In this document: positions 8,565 through 13,277 of the stretch, in pieces
Position numbering within the stretch: the stretch's first letter is position 1
Layout: each line of letters starts with the position of its first letter
Assembly (NCBI GenBank): GCA_023395515.1
Contig: JAEWZB010000116.1
Coordinates: 1-13,277, forward strand
Length of the DNA: 13,277 nucleotides
Direction: 5' to 3'
Origin: Bacillota bacterium
GTDB lineage: Bacteria; Bacillota; Syntrophomonadia; Syntrophomonadales; Syntrophomonadaceae
The notes under the pieces: model-generated
The model's input: only the letters and a program-made list of their open reading frames with translations
Databases searched by the model: none
Told to the model about the DNA's origin: nothing
Made by a program: the position numbers and the translations under genes

Positions 8565-9560
8565 CTAGCTTACAATATAATCAATATCCGCACCGCAATT
8601 CTTACACCGGTTAACTCCCAAGGCCCCTATTTTTATCTGATAAGCATCTCTCTTGACCAATACTGCTCCACAGCTTTTGCAATAGGTATCATTCTTGACC
8701 TGCTGCAGATTGCCTAAATAAACAAATTCCAAATATTCCCGGGCAGTTTCATAAGCTATTTTCATAGTTTTAACTGGAGTAGCTTCCTTAGTAAACTTAT
8801 AGGCCGGAAAATAGCGGGATAAATGTAAAGGCAGGTCAGGATTCAAAGAAGCCAGCCAACTAGCTTGTTTACTAATCTCAGCTTCCGTATTATTTTCCCC
8901 CGGAATAATAAGGGTAGTTATTTCTACATGAACTTGACCTACCGCTTTTTCTATTACTTGTTTAACCGGCTCCAATTTAGCTTGGCAATTCCTGCGGTAA
9001 AACGTTTCGTTAAAAGCCTTCAGGTCTATATTTATTGCATCTATAAAAGGCAGCAGCTCTTGTAATGGTTTTAGTTCTATAAAACCGTTACTGACTAAAA
9101 CTACCTTCATATTGGCTTCTTTAAGCATTTCTGCGGTTTCCCGCACATATTCAAACCAGATGACCGGCTCATTATAAGTAAAAGCAACTCCAACAGAATT
9201 CTGGTTTGCAGCTTGATGGGATATTCTTACGAGTTCTTCAGGTAAAATAGTATGACCGCTATTAATTGCATGAGCAATATTATGATTTTGACAAAAACTG
9301 CAGGATAAATTACAGCCGAAGGTGCCGACCGATAATATATTTTTACCCGGGTGAAAATGATATAAAGGTTTTTTCTCCATAGGATCAAGAGCCAGCGCCG
9401 AAGTCTTAGCATAGTTTAAGGTATATAGTTTGCCGGTTTCATTGCGGCGTACCCGGCATATACCGGTCTGCTCCGGTTTTAGCACACAATTATGCGGACA
9501 AAGCTCACATTGTACTATTTGTCCTACTGGGGTTTTATAAAACCCGGCTTCCTTAAGCAT
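8565..9560 (-). CDS. amrS: AmmeMemoRadiSam system radical SAM enzyme
   Basis: 331 residues, full length for the family. The CxxxCxxC cluster motif that binds the SAM-cleaving [4Fe-4S] centre is CNLSCSFC, with C83, C87 and C90. An N-terminal cysteine set (C18, C21, C25, C35) precedes it, and a C-terminal CxxC pair (C294/C297 and C319/C322) looks like a zinc or iron knuckle. FTYNEP (127-132) and SRYFPAYKF (248-256) are hallmarks of this PflA-related family, which partners Memo and AMMECR1 domain proteins. The reaction and substrate are not known to me. AGGTGA sits just upstream of the ATG, and the gene starts 20 bp after the Memo-AMMECR1 fusion ends, so the two are surely one transcript. The stop is TAG at 8565. 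Confidence 0.95.
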   Translation of the reverse strand: MLKEAGFYKTPVGQIVQCELCPHNCVLKPEQTGICRVRRNETGKLYTLNYAKTSALALDPMEKKPLYHFHPGKNILSVGTFGCNLSCSFCQNHNIAHAINSGHTILPEELVRISHQAANQNSVGVAFTYNEPVIWFEYVRETAEMLKEANMKVVLVSNGFIELKPLQELLPFIDAINIDLKAFNETFYRRNCQAKLEPVKQVIEKAVGQVHVEITTLIIPGENNTEAEISKQASWLASLNPDLPLHLSRYFPAYKFTKEATPVKTMKIAYETAREYLEFVYLGNLQQVKNDTYCKSCGAVLVKRDAYQIKIGALGVNRCKNCGADIDYIVS

Positions 9561-9580
9561 TTATAATCACCTGTCCCGGC

Positions 9581-10978
9581 TTAATAATATCTTTTTACTT
9601 TAAATCGTTCTATTGTATAATTCTCCCGGGGATTAATGCCGGCCTTTTCCAGAGCAATAGCCAGTTGCTCTTCTACTGTATCTACCCCTTCCAAAGCCGG
9701 CAATAACAACCCCCGCCTATGCCCTTTACTAACTATTACCCCATATTCTTTAGGGTTGAGTTCCGCCCGGCTGCTCTTTTCAGGGTTTGATAATATATCT
9801 ACGGAATATTCCAGGTCTTGTAATTCATCTGCTTCCACCGGTAAAAATCTGGAATCATTAGTTCCGGCACTTATAGCATTATGCGCTAATTCCTGGGCTA
9901 GACTAGGATAAACTGGTAGAATGGTTCCTATACAGCCTCTAAGCTTGCCTCCTTTTTTGAGGGTAACAAAAGCAGCCGCCTGCTCTTTTTCTAAATCCTG
10001 CATTTCCGGGGGTAAATCCGGCTTAATTCCCTTAGTTATATAATTTTCTAATACCAGCCGGGCCCACCGTACCGGCGGACTCTCCTTATTACGCCTTTCC
10101 CCGATTATTTCAGCTTTTTCTTTAATCAATTTATCCAAATAACTGGCTTTTTTATCCCCTAAGCTAAATCCAGCCGTTAGATATCCTACTCCCAACGGGC
10201 CTTCATAAGCATATATTTGCGGTATTATGGTATAACTATCCATACCGCCCAGCATTATGACTATGGAACGGTATCCGCATTCCCCGGCATTTTCGCGCAA
10301 ATTCTCGGAGATATTAAGTAAGGCTTCTACATCTCCTTGGGCTAAATAATCCTTGACTAAATGGTCAAAAGCCGGGCCGTCCGGGTGATAATCATAAGGG
10401 CCGTCACTTTTCAGACGGTGGGACATATCCCCGGATGCTACTATCGCAACATTTCTACCCAGATTATCTGCCGCTTCCTGAATGCATTTGCCCAGGGTAT
10501 ACAAATCTAAAACCGATAAACCACCTACGCTTATCGCTAACAAAGGGATATCTTCTCCTAATCCGGCTGCTCTTAAATAATGTAGAGGTACTAAAATACC
10601 GTGGTCTAATTGCGCATTAAGCCGATTTCGATGAGCGATATCTTCATCTATTAATATAAAATCAATGCCTCTTTTAACGGCTAAAAGACTAATTTCTCGA
10701 AGCAAAGCTAAGTCATTTAAAGCGGTAAAGCTAAGGTTAGGCTGGCCAAAATGGCTAAAATCTCCGTAAAGCCTGGCTCCATCTAAACCAGTAATACAAT
10801 CACGGAAAACATTGCCATGGGGTGTCAGAAAAATTATGGCTTCAGGAGCACTTTTCACCAGGGTTTCAGCCACCATCTGCATAGCGTCAACTGTAGATTC
10901 TACCTCTTTAAGGCTATTCCCCCCTATGGCAGGTATAATCATGGGCGGATGTGGCACCAGAGCTGCATAACTAAGCAT
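9581..10978 (-). CDS. amrA: Memo-AMMECR1 fusion (AmmeMemoRadiSam system proteins B and A in one chain)
   Basis: 465 residues from the ATG at 10978. A longer frame reaches an ATG at 11008, but AAGGAGG at 10986-10992 sits 7 nt before the inner ATG, and MLSYAALVPHPP is the usual Memo N-terminus. Residues 1 to about 265 are the Memo domain, related to class III extradiol dioxygenases: PHPPMIIP (9-16), TPHG (52-55), LDHG (124-127), SGDMSHR (182-188) and C234 in ECGY. H10, H54, H126 and C234 are plausible metal-site residues. Residues about 300-465 are AMMECR1, with its signature LRGCIGT at 346-352. Proteins A and B are separate in many genomes and fused here. The system's chemistry is unresolved, though co-occurrence with the radical SAM enzyme 20 bp downstream implies that they work together. 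Transcribed away from the DsrE gene. Confidence 0.94.
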   Translation of the reverse strand: MLSYAALVPHPPMIIPAIGGNSLKEVESTVDAMQMVAETLVKSAPEAIIFLTPHGNVFRDCITGLDGARLYGDFSHFGQPNLSFTALNDLALLREISLLAVKRGIDFILIDEDIAHRNRLNAQLDHGILVPLHYLRAAGLGEDIPLLAISVGGLSVLDLYTLGKCIQEAADNLGRNVAIVASGDMSHRLKSDGPYDYHPDGPAFDHLVKDYLAQGDVEALLNISENLRENAGECGYRSIVIMLGGMDSYTIIPQIYAYEGPLGVGYLTAGFSLGDKKASYLDKLIKEKAEIIGERRNKESPPVRWARLVLENYITKGIKPDLPPEMQDLEKEQAAAFVTLKKGGKLRGCIGTILPVYPSLAQELAHNAISAGTNDSRFLPVEADELQDLEYSVDILSNPEKSSRAELNPKEYGVIVSKGHRRGLLLPALEGVDTVEEQLAIALEKAGINPRENYTIERFKVKRYY

Positions 10979-10985
10979 TTTTCTA

Positions 10986-10992
10986 CCTCCTT
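10986..10992 (-). promoter_or_regulatory. Shine-Dalgarno that fixes the Memo-AMMECR1 start
   Basis: AAGGAGG on the minus strand is a near-perfect match to the 16S rRNA tail and lies 7 nt from the ATG at 10978. It lies inside the N-terminal extension that would result from starting at 11008, so the upstream ATG is very unlikely to be used. Confidence 0.9.
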
Positions 10993-11025
10993 TAGCTAAT
11001 ATTAACATGTTATATGGGAGTATTT

Positions 11026-11050
11026 CTAATAGATCGGCCGGTCTAGTTAG
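11026..11050. promoter_or_regulatory. GC-centred dyad between divergent genes (candidate operator or leader hairpin)
   Basis: The core TAGATCGG/CCGGTCTA (11030-11037 and 11038-11045) is symmetric apart from one T-G wobble, and CTAA/TTAG extends both arms around a single bulged base. It stands out in an AT-rich 162-bp divergent intergenic region (10979-11140), about 50 bp from the Memo-AMMECR1 start and 90 bp from the DsrE start. No T-tract follows on either strand, so it is not a terminator. A perfect 10-bp palindrome, TAACATGTTA, lies at 11003-11012. Promoters here could not be assigned with confidence. Confidence 0.5.
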
Positions 11051-11140
11051 ATATATATTGCCCTTTTGCTCCTTAGTATAAATAAAATCAGCAATTTTCG
11101 TTCACAATAACCATGTATTATATTTAGGAGGTTGGACTAA

Positions 11141-11620
11141 ATGCCGGAAAAACACATTAATCTGCTTATGTTTAGCGCTGATTATGACAAAGCCATGGCC
11201 GCTTTAATTATTGCTAATGGGGCTAGGGAGATGAATGTTAAAGTTACCATGTTTTTTGCCTTTTGGGGACTGCTTTTGCTGCGTGACCCGGAGCAAATGA
11301 CTTTAGAAGAAAAAACTACTTATGAAAAAATGTTTACCGCCATGACTCCCAAAAATGTGGAAGACTTGCCTTTATCTAAAATGAACATGGCTGGTATCGG
11401 TAAACAAATGCTTTTAGAAATGATGGATGATGATGAAGCTCCGCGTCTAATCGACTTCTTAAAAGGAGCCCGTAAAAAAGGAGTAAACTTGCGCGCTTGT
11501 CAATTATCCCTTGACATAATGGGCTTTAAAAAGGAAGAACTATGGCCGGAAGTAGAGGTAATTGATGTAAAAGCTTATTTAAAAGATGCTCTTAATGCCG
11601 ATATGCAGTTATTTATATGA
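11141..11620 (+). CDS. DsrE/DsrF/DrsH-like family protein
   Basis: 159 residues, cytoplasmic, with AGGAGG at 11126-11131 upstream. The N-terminus (INLLMFSADYDKAMAALIIANGAREM) fits the DsrE alpha/beta fold, where a nucleotide-like strand is followed by the AxxxANGA helix. FFAFWGLLLLRD and ARKKGVNLRACQLSLDIMGFKKEEL are typical of the longer DsrE subfamily often annotated as peroxiredoxin-like. C120 in RACQLS occupies the conserved cysteine position used for sulfur relay or persulfide chemistry in some relatives. A methionine-rich middle (residues 81-95) is also common in the subfamily. It is divergent from the AmmeMemoRadiSam genes and shares their upstream region. No dsr or tus partners are in view, so a precise sulfur-trafficking role is only a possibility. 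Confidence 0.9.
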   Translation: MPEKHINLLMFSADYDKAMAALIIANGAREMNVKVTMFFAFWGLLLLRDPEQMTLEEKTTYEKMFTAMTPKNVEDLPLSKMNMAGIGKQMLLEMMDDDEAPRLIDFLKGARKKGVNLRACQLSLDIMGFKKEELWPEVEVIDVKAYLKDALNADMQLFI

Positions 11621-11684
11621 AACAGCAGTTCAAACTCGCGTGAAATCCCGTTTTAAGGGTATGAATGACCATAAAATACAGAGG

Positions 11685-11709
11685 ACTTTCCGCATTAAAT
11701 GTGGAAAGT
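11685..11709. terminator. Near-perfect 25-nt hairpin after the DsrE gene (weak terminator or operator)
   Basis: ACTTTCC at 11685-11691 pairs with GGAAAGT at 11703-11709. The stem continues through a G-T wobble and CATT/AATG around a single central A, giving about 11-12 pairs. What follows is TTATATAAATTT rather than a clean T-run, so it could be an inefficient terminator for the DsrE transcript. The symmetry would equally suit an operator, as it lies about 75 bp before the LytTR regulator start. Confidence 0.5.
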
Positions 11710-11783
11710 TTATATAAATTTGAATCAAAAGGGCTAGGGAAAATCTATATTCCGAAGCTCTTGAGAATAGGAAATGATAACAA

Positions 11784-12503
11784 ATGTTAAATGTTCTGCT
11801 TTTCGAAAATGATAAAAATACTAGAGAATTTTTTAAAATGCTTTTATTAGAGATTCCAGAAGTAAATATAGTTTTAGATACTGCCAGCAGTGAGGAAGCT
11901 CTTGAACTGGCCAAGCATAATGACTTTAATTTGATACTTCTGGATATCGACTTAAACGAACATGGCATTAACGGATTAGAAGTGGCTAAAAGAATTTATG
12001 CTTTTAATCAAACCGCCTATATGATTTTTATCACGGCTTATTCCAGATATGCCGCAGATGCATTTACCCTCCATCCTTATAATTACATCATAAAGCCGGT
12101 TGTAGTTGATGAATTTATCGATCTAATCAAAGAAATAGCTTATAAAATAGCTCCTGGTAATACCGCCATAGATTGCTATTTTCCCGTAAAATCTGAAGGG
12201 GAGATTTCTTATTTGCCTATGCAGGATATCATTTTTATAGAAGTACAAAATAATAAAGCTATCTTTCATACCAGGAAAGGTATGTATTATGCTAATAACT
12301 CTTTAGAAGAAATCGGGCAAAATCTTACTAATCAGTTCTTAAGAGTACATAGATCCTTTATTGCCAATACCAGACAAATTTATAAAGTAAGGCAAATATA
12401 TGATAGGTCTTACGATATAGAGTTTTGGAACTATCAATATAAGGCACGTATGAGCAGAAATCAATACAAGAAATATCAAGAATTAATATCTCTCAAAAAT
12501 TAA
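11784..12503 (+). CDS. LytTR-family response regulator (receiver plus LytTR DNA-binding domain)
   Basis: 239 residues. Residues 1 to about 120 are a CheY-like receiver: probable phospho-acceptor D54 (LILLDIDL), T84 (FITAYS), and K104 before a cis-type proline (YIIKP). The acidic pocket reads FEND (7-10), so the second metal-binding acid, normally Asp, is N9, while E8 and D10 remain. Residues about 131-236 are a LytTR domain (YLPMQDIIFIEVQNNKAIFHT, LEEIG..L, FLRVHRSFIANTRQI), which binds DNA as direct repeats. AGGA is about 10 nt upstream of the ATG, a modest ribosome site. No histidine kinase is adjacent. The gene is co-directional with the DNRLRE/collagen gene 168 bp downstream, which is a candidate target. 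LytTR regulators commonly control extracellular or surface products; the link here is inference. Confidence 0.93.
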   Translation: MLNVLLFENDKNTREFFKMLLLEIPEVNIVLDTASSEEALELAKHNDFNLILLDIDLNEHGINGLEVAKRIYAFNQTAYMIFITAYSRYAADAFTLHPYNYIIKPVVVDEFIDLIKEIAYKIAPGNTAIDCYFPVKSEGEISYLPMQDIIFIEVQNNKAIFHTRKGMYYANNSLEEIGQNLTNQFLRVHRSFIANTRQIYKVRQIYDRSYDIEFWNYQYKARMSRNQYKKYQELISLKN

Positions 12504-12530
12504 CCGAGCCCCCGTCTGCATTTTATTAAA

Positions 12531-12542
12531 CCAGTATACTGG
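12531..12542. repeat. Perfect 12-bp palindrome CCAGTATACTGG
   Basis: It lies 28 bp after the LytTR regulator's stop and is followed by ATTCCCTCC and then TTTTT at 12552-12556. It could be a weak terminator hairpin for the regulator gene or a binding site upstream of the DNRLRE gene promoter. The stem is short and the T-run is displaced by about ten bases, so termination is uncertain. Confidence 0.35.
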
Positions 12543-12569
12543 ATTCCCTCCTTTTTCTCTCTAATGCTA

Positions 12570-12598
12570 CACCAATTTATTCCAAACTTCATAATATA
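12570..12598 (+). promoter_or_regulatory. Sigma-K-like promoter for the DNRLRE/collagen-like protein
   Basis: CACC at 12570-12573 fits the sigma-K -35 element (mACm). After exactly 16 nt, CATAATATA at 12590-12598 fits the -10 element CATAnnnTA completely. The inferred start would be near 12605, leaving a leader of about 65-70 nt before the ATG at 12672. Sigma-K directs late mother-cell genes, including coat and exosporium genes, in endospore formers. The match agrees with the gene product, which has collagen-like repeats and no export signal. Confidence 0.6.
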
Positions 12599-12628
12599 AA
12601 GCAATATATCATAATATAAAGCAATATA
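12589..12628 (+). repeat. Perfect tandem duplication, two 20-bp units
   Basis: The unit TCATAATATAAAGCAATATA occurs at 12589-12608 and again, without a mismatch, at 12609-12628. Each copy contains a CATAnnnTA -10-like element, but only the first has a -35-like CACC at the right distance. The duplication places the start of transcription inside the repeat and lengthens the leader. Identity of the copies suggests a recent slippage event. Confidence 0.9.
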
Positions 12629-12671
12629 TTTCAATCTTTTTGCTAATCAAACCTATTTAAGGAGGAAGAAA

Positions 12672-13277
12672 ATGCCGACTATTTCTATAACCCCATTGGC
12701 TGACGTATATATATCCGAATATTTTCCCAATAATAATTTTGCCAGCTTTGATGTTCTTTTTATCGGAGAATATTTGCAACATGCCGGACTTCCCGATGCT
12801 TATCGTAGTCTTTTGAAATTTGATTTATCATTAATACCCCCGGGAAATTTCATAACTAAAGCCACTTTACGCCTTTTCGTACAAAGGAAAGACAAAACAG
12901 ATGCCGAGTTAAGTCCACAGCCGGTCTTCATATTTAAAAACTTGCAAGATTTCATTGAGATACTAGTTACCTGGAATAACCAACCATTAGCAGTAAATAC
13001 CGGAATTTCCCAGGATATAACCGATGCAGATTTATTCCACTATATTGATATTGATATAACTCCTCTAATTTGCGGCGGCTACTGCACCAAGGAAATGCTC
13101 AATATTCAATTACGCGGAATAGAAGATATCAGAGATACTATTATAGCATTCTCATCTCTGGAAACATCTTATCCCCCCTTATTAGAAATAGAATATGAAA
13201 GCTGCATCGGCCCGACTGGAAGCACGGGGGCTACTGGAGCCACTGGGGCTACCGGACCAATCGGACCTGCGGGAGCA
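12672..13277 (+). CDS. DNRLRE-domain protein with collagen-like GXY tail, probable spore-surface protein (3' end beyond window)
   Basis: The first 202 residues are present; the frame is open at the window edge. The ATG at 12672 follows GGAGG by 6 nt. Residues about 1-175 form a DNRLRE-type beta domain: ADVYISEYFPNNNF, RSLLKFDLSLIPPGNFITKATLRLFV, VTWNNQP and YIDIDITPLI match the family's strand pattern. From G180 the chain becomes collagen-like (GPT GST GAT GAT GAT GPI GPA GA), which would trimerise. No signal peptide or membrane segment is present, unlike most DNRLRE proteins. Three cysteines (CGGYC near 138-142, C178) lie before the collagen tract. Thr-rich GXT repeats resemble exosporium filament proteins such as BclA, and the sigma-K-like promoter fits production in the mother cell. 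The unseen C-terminus would decide whether a BclA-like head exists. It may be controlled by the LytTR regulator upstream. Confidence 0.85.
   Translation, partial: MPTISITPLADVYISEYFPNNNFASFDVLFIGEYLQHAGLPDAYRSLLKFDLSLIPPGNFITKATLRLFVQRKDKTDAELSPQPVFIFKNLQDFIEILVTWNNQPLAVNTGISQDITDADLFHYIDIDITPLICGGYCTKEMLNIQLRGIEDIRDTIIAFSSLETSYPPLLEIEYESCIGPTGSTGATGATGATGPIGPAGA
13209..13277 (+). repeat. Collagen-type GXY coding repeat, continuing past the window
   Basis: Twenty-three residues with Gly at every third position are encoded by related 9-bp units (GGGGCTACT, GGAGCCACT, GGGGCTACC). The third-codon variation shows the tract is old enough to have diverged at synonymous sites. Such tracts vary in length between strains by slippage. 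Confidence 0.9.

Noticed and set aside
10979..11008. Ten-residue N-terminal extension of the Memo-AMMECR1 protein
   Set aside because: The strong AAGGAGG at 10986-10992 lies inside it and points to the inner ATG; Memo proteins begin at the PHPP-containing strand.
11670..11678. CATAAAATA as a second sigma-K -10 element ahead of the LytTR gene
   Set aside because: The sequence 16-17 nt upstream (GTTT/CGTT) has no AC core, so no -35 element is present.
11630..11968. 112-residue minus-strand open frame
   Set aside because: It overlaps the receiver domain of the LytTR gene on the opposite strand, and its Ser/Leu-rich, Phe-rich composition is typical of an antisense shadow.

Overview
The window looks like chromosome from an AT-rich, anaerobic, spore-forming Firmicute (class Clostridia). 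The evidence is strong Gram-positive Shine-Dalgarno sequences, an AmmeMemoRadiSam gene pair, large SbsA/TIG-type wall proteins, and a collagen-like GXT-repeat protein behind a promoter that reads as sigma-K (late mother-cell sporulation). A Syntrophomonas/Desulfotomaculum-type host is only a guess; no marker gene fixes the genus.

Left half, minus strand. Positions 1-4713 are one open frame with no stop: the first 1571 residues of a giant secreted protein made of many IPT/TIG immunoglobulin-like units, cut by the window edge. Behind it, 4714-5050 holds a separated inverted repeat, a rho-independent terminator facing leftward, and a small degenerate heptamer repeat with a hairpin. The terminator isolates the giant gene from the set upstream of it.

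That upstream set (5051-10978, all minus) reads in transcription order: a Memo-AMMECR1 fusion, its partner radical SAM enzyme (20 bp apart), a membrane GAF-like/HD-GYP protein predicted to degrade cyclic di-GMP (about 100 bp later), and a 741-residue secreted protein with a duplicated N-terminal module, an SbsA-like domain and a TIG domain (33 bp later). The order suggests at least two transcription units: the AmmeMemoRadiSam pair, and a c-di-GMP enzyme coupled to a cell-surface protein.

Right part, plus strand. From a divergent intergenic region carrying a GC-centred dyad come a DsrE-family protein, a LytTR response regulator with an altered acidic pocket and no adjacent histidine kinase, and the first 202 residues of a DNRLRE-domain protein that runs into collagen-type GXY repeats at the window end. 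The last gene has no signal peptide and has a good sigma-K-like promoter overlapping a perfect 20-bp tandem duplication. The most economical reading is a spore-surface filament protein made in the mother cell.

No tRNA, rRNA, CRISPR array, transposase or phage gene was recognised. The points most worth following are the sigma-K/collagen locus, the duplicated module of the 741-residue protein beside HD-GYP, and the EF-hand-like pair inserted in one TIG unit of the giant protein.
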